Below, piece after piece: positions 14,174 to 28,636 of a DNA stretch of 64,000 nt. The notes beneath the pieces were generated by a model that was given only the letters and a program-made list of their open reading frames with translations, had not been told where the DNA came from and made no database searches. Where the stretch lies: assembly GCF_018691265.1 (NCBI RefSeq), contig NW_024881316.1:9174819-9238818 (forward strand), in the 5' to 3' direction. Position 1 is the stretch's first letter; every line of letters starts with the position of its first letter. The translations under genes and the position numbers were made by a program. Origin of the DNA: Tyto alba (Eukaryota > Chordata > Aves > Strigiformes > Tytonidae).

Positions 14174-15174
14174 TTTCCTTTCCTTTCCTTTCCTTTCCTT
14201 TCCTTTCCTTTCCTTTCCTTTCCTTTCCTTTCCTTTCCTTTCCTTTCCTTTCCTTTCCTTTCCTTTCCTTTCCTTTCCTTTCCTTTCCTTTCCTTTCCTT
14301 TCCTTTCCTTTCCTTTCCTTTCCTTTCCTTTCCTTTCCTTTCCTTTCCTTTCCTTTCCTTTCCTTTCCTTTCCTTTCCTTTCCTTTCCTTTCCTTTCCTT
14401 TCCTTTCCTTTCCTTTCCTTTCCTTTCCTTTCCTTTCCTTTCCTTTCCTTTCCTTTCCTTTCCTTTCCTTTCCTTTCCTTTCCTTTCCTTTCCTTTCCTT
14501 TCCTTTCCTTTCCTTTCCTTTCCTTTCCTTTCCTTTCCTTTCCTTTCCTTTCCTTTCCTTTCCTTTCCTTTCCTTTCCTTTCCTTTCCTTTCCTTTCCTT
14601 TCCTTTCCTTTCCTTTCCTTTCCTTTCCTTTCCTTTCCTTTCCTTTCCTTTCCTTTCCTTTCCTTTCCTTTCCTTTCCTTTCCTTTCCTTTCCTTTCCTT
14701 TCCTTTCCTTTCCTTTCCTTTCCTTTCCTTTCCTTTCCTTTCCTTTCCTTTCCTTTCCTTTCCTTTCCTTTCCTTTCCTTTCCTTTCCTTTCCTTTCCTT
14801 TCCTTTCCTTTCCTTTCCTTTCCTTTCCTTTCCTTTCCTTTCCTTTCCTTTCCTTTCCTTTCCTTTCCTTTCCTTTCCTTTCCTTTCCTTTCCTTTCCTT
14901 TCCTTTCCTTTCCTTTCCTTTCCTTTCCTTTCCTTTCCTTTCCTTTCCTTTCCTTTCCTTTCCTTTCCTTTCCTTTCCTTTCCTTTCCTTTCCTTTCCTT
15001 TCCTTTCCTTTCCTTTCCTTTCCTTTCCTTTCCTTTCCTTTCCTTTCCTTTCCTTTCCTTTCCTTTCCTTTCCTTTCCTTTCCTTTCCTTTCCTTTCCTT
15101 TCCTTTCCTTTCCTTTCCTTTCCTTTCCTTTCCTTTCCTTTCCTTTCCTTTCCTTTCCTTTCCTTTCCTTTCCT
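14174..15174. repeat. (TTTCC)n pentanucleotide microsatellite, about 200 copies
   Basis: About 1,001 bp of TTTCC (GGAAA on the other strand) with no interruption that I can see, so roughly 200 perfect copies. The array ends abruptly at unique sequence beginning GTAGCTTCC. Such purity over 1 kb implies recent expansion or homogenisation; copy number may vary between individuals or be affected by assembly. Confidence 0.97.
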
Positions 15175-16229
15175 GTAGCTTCCTTAGGGGATCTCTCTAA
15201 TCATTATCATGTTCACAGAACATTGTTGAGGACTGAGGAAAAAAAAGAAAAAAAATAATTGCAGAGTGACAGTGCCACTGAAAAGTCTTTAATTTTGTGA
15301 CATATATGGTGTTTATTATAATAGATGAAGCAAAACGCCTAAAGTGCAATAATATTTGCATCTGTGTGAATGTATCTTTCACATAAACTTCAGGAAACCC
15401 AAAGGCCTATTTCCTTTTGATTTCATTCCCCATGTTCCCACTTAAAAATTCTTACCAATTGAGATATTACATATCATTTTTAGTGATGTTAACTTAATTA
15501 TTTCTTATCTGTGGAGGATTTGAGCATGCTGATGTAACTCACAGTAATTATTAAACAAAAGACAATCTGTAGATCAAGTTGGTCTCTTAGCTTGAAGTCT
15601 TCTATTTTTCTATAATATTGCCCAAAACTTCCTCTCTTTTTTTCCTATAGACTGTAAAAGCAAGTGCATCTTACCTGAAAATTACCCTGAGACAAAGAAG
15701 GGATCAAAACAAAGGACACAAACTTTATAATTAATACCATGCTTCACTAATGCATGTTTTGCTTGTCAACACCTGTCAGGATTGAAATATTTTCTTCTCA
15801 AGCATGGAAGGTACTATAGAAATGCTAAAACCTCATGGGAATTAAGAGCAAAATGTCTAGGAACAAATATAGGAAACCTTTATCCGATGCTTTGAGACAC
15901 CATGAAAACATCATTATCAAATGATATAGAAATTTTACAAAAAAATCTATGATTTTCTTTTTATTTTTTAAATGTGTCACAATTTTATATGCTTTCAATG
16001 AATTATTCTTCTTGCTTTGCAAAGTCTTAATTCACCTAAATGTGAAGAAATATATACCTTCTTTGTGTTCATGGTAAGGATTTTACATTTTTTAGGTGTT
16101 TCTGATTTACTACTGAGTGACCTTCCTGCAGGTAGGGCTCCGAGAATGGCTACACAGTGCAATGTGCTATTATTCCCAGTAGATATGGTACTATCTGCAG
16201 TATCAATAAACTCTTGAGCAGATGTTCAA
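15175..16229. other. AT-rich DNA, no recognised feature
   Basis: No coding region or repeat family recognised between the microsatellite and the CR1 fragment. Confidence 0.55.
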
Positions 16230-16440
16230 TACCCAAACATAATGACCACTGGGGAGCCATGATAACTGCCTACAAATACATAAAGGAATGTTATAAGAGG
16301 ATGGGGACCGATTATTCTCATTATCCAACAAGGGCAGAATAAGAAGGAATGAGAATTCTCTCTAACCAGGAAATTTTAGCTTTATTTAAGAAAATCTTTA
16401 GCTGATAAAATAAGATTAAGAAATTATAAAAAACTGCCAA
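16230..16440 (+). mobile_element. Degraded CR1 LINE fragment
   Basis: The core is CTGCCTACAAATACATAAAGG, lightly diverged from a CR1 ORF2 3' segment, followed by an AAGAGGATGGGGACCGATT block and an AACAAGGGCAGAATAAGAAGG block. These follow the order I remember for CR1. Both flanks fade into unrecognisable sequence, so the ends are approximate. It does not reach the ATTCTATG tail and is too degraded for a subfamily. Confidence 0.65.
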
Positions 16441-19400
16441 AGAAATTGATAAAATTTCCATAATGTATGATATGTAATGTGGCCTTCTGGTATGCCTATT
16501 TCAGACAAGAAAACACATGGTATAGTACTTTTAGCTGGTTTTATATGTGTTTTAGAGGAATTGTGTACCTTATGAAATCTAGTTTGAGGATGATCTTACT
16601 GTGGTTGACCAAAACAGCTACTTGTTTCAGTTAGAATGACCAGATACTAACCAAAAAATATCATTTATATAGCAATTGAAACAAAGCATAAAAATATTGT
16701 CAAGGCATCCATTTGTGTATGTGTGGATATTTGTAGCACTCTTCTATGGGATTTTTACCTTTATACTAAAAGTCAAAATTTATATGGAAGAGGGTAATGC
16801 TTTTCCAAACTTCTCATACCTTTTCCCTTCAATGTTTTTTCTCAGCTAGTTAGATTATTACAGAAAGAAAAAATTCCTTAAGTAGATGAATAAACTTGCA
16901 GCATGAATGTGCAATCTTACAGAAATTGTATGATATCTATAATACATATTTTATTTTAAAACACTATTTTAGGCATCAGATTTCCAAAACTGAAATAGCT
17001 TCTTTTCAGTCCCCACTGACTCTTGGAAGGCTTCCCATCAGAGTCTTCATCAAAAGTGATGAATATCTACATCTTTTCAAGTTTAAAAAAAAATATCACA
17101 AATTCACTATCTGCAGGAACTGACTGCAGAAATATCCTGAAAGAAAGAAAGCAGTATCTTCCTTTTCTTCAGATAGTTATTTATTCTTTACTTAGGAACA
17201 GATTTGAGTAGTTACTAAAAAAAATGTATTAGATTTCTAGTCAATAGTGATAAAAGTATGTGAGATCACATTTATGAGTTGAATAGATGACAGAAGAGAT
17301 AGTGACTTTTTAACTACAGATAATATGTCTGGCAGGCCTGAATATAGCTACACATTGCAATCCTGTATTATGTATGAGTTTCATTTCACTGTTTATGATT
17401 TAAATATGCAGATTTCATGTTGTAATAAGGTCTATTCTTCTATCCTCAAGGTAGGTATCTATGCTTTTCGCTTGAGTACATTAAGTTAAAATATTACCTG
17501 CACTTCTGTCATTTGTAAGCATCATTGCACATGGTTATCAGACAAGTTTGTAAGTGACATGCTATAGAATAATTCCCTTCAAGAAACCTGATCAGCAGCT
17601 TAGTTAAATAACATTTAACTAAGAAGGATCTGAAGCATATGGATCAGGTAGGATTTGAAGTGCATTTGCCAAATTATGTTCCTCTATGTCTTGACGTTGT
17701 ATTAGGGCTATAGGTTAACTGTATGGGGTAATTGAAAATAAATATAATGATTTCCAGTTAAGCTGGGAAATTCCTGTAATGTAAAGATCTTAAAGATTAC
17801 AAAGAATTAAATGATTTCTAGAGTTTTGTGAAACGTTATTTTTATGACCAATTTATTGCCAGTAAATCGAGATTCACAAGGATTGTATGTTTCATTTACC
17901 AACATGTGATAGACATCCAGAATTTCCAACTCAAAAAACTTTCTCTGACCATATATCAACATTTTAATGTAAAGTATCATGCTCAACCGATATACCAAGA
18001 TTGGTGTGCTAAATATGAAACCTTCATGATAAAATCCCAAATATTCCTGATGTTTCCATAAGACTTCCTTAGAATGAGATAGTATAAGTTTATGTGTTCC
18101 AATGCCTTCATTTATTTTCTTTTTTGTCTGGATTCTGTAACTGCGGTACCTATGTCTGTTTATAAGCTCATGGTCTAGAAGCAATGATATATTTCTTTGG
18201 AGAAAAAAAAAAACATTGAAAATGTAGGTTATTTCTGTACCAGCAAATTAAATCTGCCCAAGAATATACTGGAGCACCAAAACTAGCTGGCATAGAAAAA
18301 CTTGTGTGCATACTTGTATAGTTTCACTGACTCTGAAATAAGTTATCTAAATGCAAATTGCCCATTCGTTATGGTTCCTGGAAGGATTTTACTCCTAAAC
18401 TATGACTGGGAATTACTGGAGAAATCCTAGTCAACATGTGCTGAGACTGTGCTTGAGTGGATTTTAAGATTTACCAGTGTAGAAGATCCCATTAAAATGC
18501 TTGAGAATCTTTGACATTATTATTTTACTAATAGAACCATATTAATGTGTGTGTACCTAAAATTACTTACTCTGGGAAAAAAAAAAAAAAAAAATATAGT
18601 GAGAAGTCTGTAAGTATTCCTCAACATATTCAAGAATGAGGACAAATATGTTGTCAAAAAGATTTGTAGTTCAACTAATTCAGTTGATTTTATACTAGCA
18701 GACAACCTCAGTTATATCTTCAGGGGACACCTTTGTATGCTGAATTTATACTGAGGAATGCCAAGTAGAAATTTCTATTTGTAGTGCATTAGGTAGAGTT
18801 TTGTCTGAAGGAAGTTTGTTCAGCAGTAACCCATAAACGGTTATACAGGTATTTTGTATGGCTTGATGTTTATTCTTTGTGGGGAAAACATAGGAATAAA
18901 AATCAGTGAAAGATGTTCTTGGCATTTCCCAGGAAGGCTAAAGAGATTAAAAAAAAAAAAAAATGTACATAGGTTTTCAGATAATATATTCAGTCATTTC
19001 CTTATATCATATTTACTGTCTATAGAGCAGACATGATTGAACTGCTACACTTAGCACAAAGACCTAGAAACAGATCTTAGTAGCCTCACAGAGATTCAAT
19101 ATGCAAAAAATAAAAAGTGATTTGAACATCTGCTACTTGAATTCCTCACTAATCTGCCAAAGAGAATGCTTTTAGCAATAAGAAAAATACACAGTGAGTT
19201 GGAAGACATTGATAACACTTGAGCAGAACAGCTCTTCAGCACTCTGATGAGTTACTGTACAGATGGCTTCCATCATGCAAGTCTTTTCTGTTTATGGGGC
19301 TGCAGGTGGTAGAGTGGGAAACAGGGTAAGTGGAGGAAAGGTTAGGACTCCAGTTGTAGCAGTTCACCATGTAAAATCTGTCCCTGCTGGATGTACTAGC

Positions 19401-22400
19401 TGTTTATCAGCACTGCCATCTAGAGTTGTGTGAAAAAAATTCACCACAGACAGCAGAAATAGTGAAATTAGATATTTTATTTTTTAAGAAGATTTTTCAT
19501 AAATAGGAAATTTAGACATCTTACACTTTTTGTTATCTTAAGGCAGGGCATCCAGCAACTGTATTAAGGGGGCAAGAGAAGCTGGGAAAAAATGAGAAAG
19601 AGAATAATCTCTAAAATACTCAGATAGCCTTGGCTGATTTTCATGCATGGCAAAAAGACTTCATAAGAATTAGTACAGTACACAAGTTAGCATCGTCTTT
19701 GTAGCACAACAGAAATTTGCATTTTCCTGATTTGAGACAATTTTGCTGCACCTATGGGCTAGTATTTTATCTGTTATTCATCCAGTTTAAAATACTTTGA
19801 AGTACACAGTAATCACACAGTTCTTTCACTTTTAACTCCCCTGGGTTGATTTTAAACATTCAGGAAGTTTAGAGCACTGAGGAGGTATGGCAAGGGCTAG
19901 TGGCAACCAGAAATCCACTGAAATCAGTTTATAATTGCCAAAGTTTCAGGGAGGGAAGGAAAAAAGCCAAGAGGAAGCTCTGGGGAAGTTCAGAGCTATA
20001 TGATGCACTCCAGATTCTTTGTGCAGTAGAAAAGATGGGTATCTTTCTTTCTTTGCTACCATGTTATTTTTGCACATAAATGCAAAACAGTTGTGTTCTT
20101 TGTAACTGTTTATTTCCACACAAGCTGAGGAAATTATGTCCTCTTTCAGTTGCATCACTTTATTCCTTTAAGCAAGGATTGTAGGTTGTTTTCCAAAGGA
20201 ATGAACTCTACTTATTTTTCAGTCTAGGACAGATTTTCAAGACAAATAAGAACAAAAACACAAGTTATGTCTAACTAATCCTTGAAATATTATTTAATAT
20301 AATCATTAGCTGTAAGGCTCTTAAATATCTGTAATATAGCCAGAATCCATGAAAACAAAGTCATTATTTTTAAAAGTACCTAGGTGCCTAATTCTGAGTT
20401 CTATGGAAAGAGTATGTATCTAAGTATGATTAAAAAATGGCTTCTTAGTCACAATTACATTGCAATCTAAAAGCTTTTATAAGAGTATTTTTAGGCATTT
20501 AGGCTGGATGTCCACCTGTAACTGTTAAAATCCAAGGTTTCTCACACATCACATCATATTCCTACAGCCCCTTGACGGTGGCCATGGCCAGCCCCTCGCA
20601 GTACACACAGTACATCAGTTTTACTGGCATCACACTGACACTACAGTTGGTTGGAGAGAGCTCATAAAGGGTTAGGAGACTTTCTGAACCCAGTATATGT
20701 TCTCTGTAATGACTGGAGATGCCCTGAAAGGCTGGCCCTCAGGCAGGAGTCTATTGTCTCCCTTTGTTTCTGGGTACAGTCTACACACACTGGGAGTCAT
20801 GAAGCCCTTCAGGTATGGCACAACCAGCAGAGGTTAGCCAGCTTTCCCCTGGGCAAGGTCATGTTCAAGCTCTCCATAATGAGCTGGCCAAGGCAAGGTG
20901 TGAGAGCACATCACTTCCAGAAATCTAATCCCAGTGAAATTTGACATCATCTGGAAGATGGCTACATGAGACTTGGTACATCACCCACTACATCACTGTG
21001 GACACATTGACTGAGATGATCTCATGTCTTTGGGACTACCTACACCTTGCCTACCACTGACTGGTATTGCTACTATCTGCAGTACTCCAGAAGTTATTGT
21101 AGCCTTCAAATCGAATAGCACTATGTACTATAGTCCTCGACAAAACACTCTAGTTACTCCAGAAGATGCCAAGAATATTCCAGGGTCATGACATTTTAAC
21201 ATACAAAAATGTTATCCCATGACACTCATGTTTAAAAATCTCATTGTCTTCATCTTAAATAAGGCTGACACTTTCTTTCCTGACTGATGACACGAAGTCC
21301 AGCAGAATGAGAACAGACCACTTCTGGTGACAGTGCCACCAGTGCCCTGAGAAATGTGGATGCATTCAAATCAAGCTGACACCCACAGAAAATTTGTTTT
21401 AGTCCTCAACTTCTGCCAGATCATCTTTAAATAACCTTTAGGTGAAGTAAGGTGCACTGACTTTAATCAGGCCAAGATCTGAAAGTTCAGTCTTCAATAC
21501 TGTCATCCAGTCTCTTTTGACCTTAGATTATACTGTAGTCTCTTTTCATCTCGAAACCATATATCAAATTTATTACAGCAAGGACACACAGAAATAAAAT
21601 CACTCAGTGTTGACCCCAGCTCCTTGACTGATATCTCAGGAGATTACCTAGGACCCTGATAACCTGTAGGTTACAGGTAGTGATTCCAGATAGAGAACAA
21701 ATCTAGATAGAGGACTGTGGTGTGGTGGAAGGGAATCCTCACCCTGGTGTTTTCTTTCTGGCATGAGGGTCCCTCAACTTTTAGCTGACATTGATTTATT
21801 ACATTAAATAAAGTACCTTCCTTCTATTTTCCCTTCTCCTTTTAATGGCATTCTTGGGGCCAGAGGAATGACTGGTCTCTGATCTAGTGGTAATCATATC
21901 AGCTTTCCAGATGGTGAGGTCACTGGAAAAAAAAAGTCATAGCCATGATTAAAAAATAATGCAAAATGGAATAAATATTATAGGAATAATTTAAGGAATG
22001 GCAAGTGTACCTCTGTAAAGCCACTTAAAAGAGGAGAATGTGAGTAATTCTTACGTACATATCAACACAGGTTCAGGATCAGGATAAACCAACTAAAACA
22101 TATAACTGACTCACCACATGTTAGACAGGTGCTCTAACTGACTCCTTGTGGATACTTAACCCATTGAAAATGAGAAACAAAACGAGTAATTAAAAAAAAA
22201 AAAAAAAAAAAGAGTTTTAATTATTTTGGGAAGTTTTACTTTGCATTTGCCATGAGATGACGGTACACAATGGGTCTATTACACTGGTTTAGTATATACA
22301 TTGCACCTTAGCAAGATATGGTAACTTAATGAAATGTCTGGGGATGTTCAGTGTTTGGAATTTTTTTCTTCTCTAACTGAAGTGTCCTTTCATCACTGGG

Positions 22401-25400
22401 AATCTTCCTGCTGTTCTTACTTACTAGTTAGTGTTCAGTTCTAGGAGTAAAAACTAAATACACCAGTGTTTGAATAAAACACTGTGTCTTTACACACCAA
22501 AAATTTCCTTCTTTTTGTCTGCTTGTACATTTGTACTATTCAGATGATGTGAAGCATACTGCTTTGGGAAAATTATATTGAGATCTCTGTCATCAGTACT
22601 GGAGCAATTTTTATGAAGTTTTAAGGATGGTTGTCTGTGTGAATTATTTTGAATAAAATATACTTAAATACTTAAAAACAGTATAGCTTTAAACAAATTC
22701 AAAATAATATTTTAACTTAGTTGTACATAGAGGTTTCACAGATAAGGAAAGCTGAAGTCTGAAATTCGCCTCTAAAATGATGTGCTTAAAAGCAAGGTTC
22801 AGTATGTGATTTCAGTCTAGTCAACCCAGTGGCTTAACATAACAATGTTATTATCAGGGAACCACATCTGAAGCTCAGATTTTTCAATCCTTTGACTATT
22901 CAGATTCTTTTGTATTGGGTTTAAGGCAGTTCTTGCTCTTTGACTAGTTGGTTATTTATACTAAGTTGAAGAGGAAAAAGATGAGAGCCAACTTTTGATG
23001 TTTACAGTTGAGATAATAAAAAGTGCTTTTCCCTTGTTGGACAATATTGCTTGCAGAGAGATGGAGCATTCAAAGAGAAGCAAATGCACATACAGCAGTC
23101 TAAACTCACTGTCAGTGACAGGCTCTGAAAAGGTTGCTCCTTATTGAATAGCTAAACATGATAAAAATTGTGATTCCCCACCGACATCTAGGAGGCTGTT
23201 AAAATTTCTTGAGCTGTTGAAAATGCATAGTCCCAATTAAAGAGAAGTCTCTGTGTCCTTCTTCCCAGAGGTTAGCTGATAAACCAACAGCAAACCATTC
23301 TGGTAGTAGAGACAGAAGGAGTGAGGATTACCACTCAGGAGACCATTGATATGGCATAGCACCAAGGGGCAACACAGGTGAGGAGCCATCTCTCTGGAGC
23401 CTTTCCAGCACCTGCTCCTGGACATGGCTGCAGTTTTAACAGCTCGTTCTACCAGGGCAATACAAGCTACCCACGACTGTTAGTAAATTTCATTATCATA
23501 TTTCTGTGGTTTGTTAAATATTGCTGCTTTCTTTAGAGGTTATTTAAAAGTCTTATAGCATGAGTACACCTTGTAGTAAGAAAAAGTCCAGAAAACTCTT
23601 TCTCTAGCAGAGGCTCAACAATTGAGACCAAAAGTTTCATTAAATTATATTGCCATTTTTCAGTATATACCTACATAAAAAGAATATATATTTTTTTTTT
23701 TTTTTCCTTTTTAAGCCAAAAACTACAATGAGTGGGAGACAAATAGCACAAAGATGAGGGAAGTGCTTTCTGATAAAGTCTGGAGTATCCAAACTTCAAC
23801 CACTGTCATTTTTCTTTCTCTTACTAACTTCAGCAAACTTTCGTAAAATTCCATGTGAAGAATTACAGTTTTAGAAGCCTTCTAGCCAGACTTCTAGCCA
23901 TTCAACGTGCCCTGTTCAATGATCCTTATTTAACAGCCCCTCCTGGATATTTCTACCTAAGTTAGATATGTCCCAGAATGCATTGCCCTACTTTCTCCCT
24001 GATCCCAAAAGTCTTTATCTTCTCTGATTCAAATAGGACAGATGGCCCAGAAGAGATTAACAGACCTCCTGAGACATACTTCATAAAAACTGGGAGGTCT
24101 GTTCTAGTTCAATAGTTATGTGATCTTTATTCTAAAAATGATATAATAGTTATGATTGGAACAGCTTGGACATTTCAGATTTTATTACCAATTAACCTTC
24201 AAAATCATGTAATGATTACAGACATAATACCTGACATTTTTTTCATTTAGTGTATAACACAGAATAATTTTAATGGTCTAAAATTAAACAATATAGTTTA
24301 AAAAGATCTTCCTTTCTATTTTTGATTAAACTCAAAACCATTCAGGGTTACTTATTAGGACTGATAATTTAGAGATCATATATAGTCAGCTACCATTGCA
24401 CAGCTAGTGTGTCACTTCAGAATTACTTGAAGTCACTGTGCCCATGGCATGCTAGAAGTGAAAGATTATTTGTTTCAAATTCAGGATTCTCATTCTATGA
24501 GGTCACTTGTTAATAAACAATTAAATTGTAGTCCTGTTCAATGTTTCAGGTCTGAGCAGTGGCAAAGACAAATTGTGAAGAAACTGTTTCTTTAGATGGT
24601 TGGAGGTTTTTGTTTGGTTGGTTGGTTTTAGTTTGATGACTGGAATGAGATGTGCCATGTTTTCATGGTATCTCTTTACACTGTAAGACACATTAAAAGA
24701 AAAGACAGAAACTCTTATTTGCCAAAGGAGTAGCTAATCTGCTAGTAAAACACTAGTTCCCCTCAAGCAAATATAGAGCGCATTAGAAAGCCAACAACTT
24801 TATTGGGAGAACTTTTAAAACACTCATTACTTCCAAATATGGCATTGACCATTTCTTAGGGTGAATAAGAAAACAGTGGTTCAATGGAATAGAGAAGTGG
24901 GGACTGTCTATTCACACTACAAGGTGAGTCTTTGTACTACCAAAGTACCTCTTAAATGGGAAATAAAATGTGAAAGTAGAGGAGAAGGCATACAACGGAA
25001 AGTGGTTTTTGTTACATCAGAGCAGAGAACACTTCCTGATAGTATATGATGGTGAGATACTGCTTATCTGTAAATTTTGAAGAAAAATAATTCCTCCAGC
25101 TGTTATTAATACTGTATAAATCAACTTATGCATGGTTCATATAAAAACTACTGACAGTTTTTAACACCACTCTTGTTTGTGTCTCGTTTGAATAAAGTGA
25201 GATGACATGACGTTGAAGGACCTGATATTCAACTTGTGAATGATTTTCAGCCTAATCTGCTCAGGTGATGTGGCCCTTGTTCATAAATAAATGTCTTCAA
25301 GGAACATTTTGGTTTCTTGCAATCCATTCTCATGGTTTATAAGGAGCACAAAACTAGATGGATTTAAGGATTTTAACTCACAGAACCAAAAAGGTTTTCT

Positions 25401-28371
25401 CTTTCATTTTTGTATCTTTTTTATTTCTTTGTGATAAGAGTTTTCTGGTACTAGTAACAGATCAGTTATCCCATTTCTATATAAATACATTTTACTTCCA
25501 GAAAAGAAAATGTTTCAACAACTTAAAAGACAATTATTGTTAAATCTTAAAAATAAAGTTTATTTTTCTATAATGGTATCCATATTAAAAAGAGAATAGA
25601 GTACAAATAAAATCAAAGCAACTTCACTGTTTTCCCAATTGAAATGAGAAAACAAAATATAAGCATTATGTATTTTCCTCCCATTAGAAACTAATATATT
25701 AATGCAGCTTAATGGAAAAAAAATATTTTTCAGAAAATATTCCACTGATCATATACTTCTGATAGCATGTTCCCTGGTCATTTCTAAGTACTGTACACAT
25801 CTGTGAGATAAGGGAGACAAAACGACAACATTAAAGTAAAAATATTTCAATAGATGGTTTCCTCTACTAGACATGAACACTTTCAAGTTCTTTTTCTGTT
25901 TCTGACAAGTTTTGTCTGCACCAATTAAATGGTAAAATCTGACAGGACGTATAAATTTTCAAACATTTACAAACCAAAAGATAAATTCATTTATTTTAAT
26001 AACAAGATTGGGAATTTTATAAAGAAGAAAATTAATCTGGATTTTGGAATTCTTACAACTTACTTAAAATATCTAGCCCATATATTACACAAATAATGTT
26101 GTAGATGCTCACATCTAGAAAGGAGAAGGACACTAACTTATCTAAAAGAACTATCTGTAATCTTAGTCCACTGAGGAAAGCAGATATCTAACATCTGCAG
26201 AGGAAGATCCTGCTTAAGTCTCCCCTTTTCCTCATTGCCCCTGGATGACAATCCAGCTGTGATAATTTATTCTAGATAAATTCCCTAATCATTCTGCTTC
26301 AGTCATCTGTTTTTTTGGTTTTATTTTTACAGAACAAGAAACAGTCTGAATGGGACAAAATTTCCACTATGTTCTCTTATGTTTAAAATTCTCTTCAGGC
26401 TGAGGATAGTCTAGAAGTCCAGTCTTCTGCCTCCTGAATGAATGGTTTAATATTAGACTGTGACAATCATCAGGAGATGGGTTGGATTTAATTTTAGTCC
26501 TGTGTAGATTTAACTTTTGAGTTTTCTTCAGAGATTGTCATCTCAAACTGAATCACATTAAAACTCAAGAAAGGATATTGATTGTACTGTGCATGAACTT
26601 CTATCCATGCACAGGTGATTACATTTGGAATGTTTAAAGATGAACACGGAATGGCTGAAAGAGCACATTACAACATGTACCACGTTAAGGACTAAAATTT
26701 GGGAAAGTAGATGAATTGGATCAATGGATGGGACTTAAGTTTTCAGGCAGGCTGAATCACATAATAAAAACTACAGGAAACAAAATGTTAATTTCTTCCA
26801 AGCATTACTCCAACCTCATGCTCCCACCTTATTTTGCCAGTTGGTGGTACAGGTTTTTCTGACAAAGCAATTTAATTTATTTGATTTTGTTTAGTATTTC
26901 TTATTGCAAAGATCACTGCTGAATTCAGCTGCCATCACAAAACAGAACAAAATAACACATACAAGTAGATAGTCAAAGTTCCATCTGAGGTTTAAATGAA
27001 AAGGTGGGAGGTTAGGGTACAGGGAAGGAGGGGGAGTTGCCCTGGCATTGTAAGTAAGAATTTTGAGAGCAAAAACCTAGCAATTTTCAAATGTCATGTG
27101 GATTAGTAGTAGTTATTCAGGGACCATTGTATCTCTTTATAGCCATCAGTGAATGGAATGTGATAAGGTGGTGTTTCTATAGCAACTCCTTCTCACTGCA
27201 GTCTACCAAGGGCTCCTAATGCATGTACACAAAGCAATTCTTAAAAACTTGTAAGTGATCATTTAGATACATTACTAGTGCCTCAAAGATTAAATGGTCA
27301 GAGACTTCAGACACTGAAGCAATTAAAGGATGGGTGGTAGCTGAAATCAAATTTGCTCCAGTATTGCTCCTCAGTTCCCCTTAACACATTTTAACAAATT
27401 ACAGTGGAATCCATTCAAGAAAGTGTTATGTAATTTAGGATTCATGTGAAATAATTGTGGAGAGTTAGAGAAGGGACCTCTGGCCATTATAAACTGGTTC
27501 CAGAAGAATTCCAGTGACCTATTATAGGATATTTAGCTGGAAAAAAACAGAGCTTCACTCAAGAGGATAATTAAACATGTATACCCTTTTCAGATATTCG
27601 TTTCTTTAATTTCTTGGACTTGTGAGTCAATATATACAGAAGTCTTTCCAGTGGATCCATCTTGATCCTCTTAAGATGCTGTATTAAATAAAATGGGAGT
27701 TTAGTGAATACACTGGTCCATATGTGAGGATATGGAAACTCTCATTTTACCTCAACCCATTTCTATTGTGAATGAGTGATGAAGAGAAAAACTCCCTCTC
27801 AATAGGATATGTTTAAAAGGATACTTATTATTTCCATATTGATTTCATTGTGTGTTCCTCTCTAGTGCTCTGTATTGGCTGTCTGTCAAGGTCATATGCA
27901 GTGAATTTCAAATATTACTCATATCCTTTCCTAAATGGCTCATTAGAGGATTTTAAATAAAAGCTTTTATTACCACAAGGACTGCAACAATGTCTGCATC
28001 TGTATGTGAGCAGGTGATCACAACTTCACAGAATTTAAGTAAGACAAGATATCACTGCCATCCTTGTCAAGAAACCAAAACCCTCAGAAAATCCAGATGA
28101 GTACATTTAGAAATTGTCTTGTGGGAAAGATTACAATTCTATGTTAAATATTTCATTAGTAATACAAATGATGTTGCAAAAAATTATAATTTCCTGTATT
28201 TGCATGGTAACTGTTAAACTGGCACTGGAAGTCAAATGAACTCTTGCTTGAGATGAACAGGTAATTACTTGGAATTGGTCAGTTGATGTAGGAGAACATT
28301 AGTTATTATTTTTAATGTAAAATTATAATGAGAATCCCAGGCTGGTATTCTAAGTAACAAAATTATATAAA
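16441..28371. other. 11.9 kb AT-rich DNA, homopolymer runs only
   Basis: No gene, RNA or repeat family recognised. Homopolymers: A runs at 18577-18594, 18949-18963 and 22192-22211, and a T run at 23691-23705. The 97-codon open frame at 20651-20944 lies in a mildly GC-richer patch (20560-20950) but matches nothing I know. A possible cryptic exon at 24860-24923 is covered under findings. Confidence 0.5.
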
Positions 28372-28590
28372 TGTCTTAGTTTGGGCTGAAATAGAGTTAA
28401 TATTCCTTTTCAGGGACTAGATGAGTGCTGTGTTTTGGATTTAGCTTTGGGTTTGGTATGGGAAAAATGCTGATAGCACACTGGTGTTTTCAGCTGCTAC
28501 CGAGACTTCAAGGACTCTCCGACTCCCCATGTCCTGCCCGTGCACAAGAAACAGGGAGGGAGCATGGACTGAGCACCAGACCCAAATTGG

Positions 28591-28636
28591 CCAATGAAAT
28601 ATTCCATATCATGGAACGTCATGCTCACTATAGAGA
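28591..28636 (+). promoter_or_regulatory. Decayed LTR promoter region
   Basis: A CCAAT box at 28591-28595 lies inside ATTGGCCAAT. About 35 bases downstream, CTATAGAGA (28628-28636) occupies the position of the TATA box seen in the related LTR at 3863-3872. The TATA box is damaged, so promoter function is doubtful. A TTTATATATT at 28771 could serve as an alternative, but it lies too close to the poly(A) signal for a normal LTR. Confidence 0.45.

Noticed and set aside
16025..16073. Possible 49-bp exon (TTTGCAAAG acceptor, CATG|GTAAGG donor)
   Set aside because: Weak acceptor tract; several such chance pairs exist in the window, and this is among the poorer ones.
20651..20944. 97-codon open frame in a mildly GC-rich patch
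   Set aside because: No recognisable domain, no splice context, and length within chance for 64 kb.
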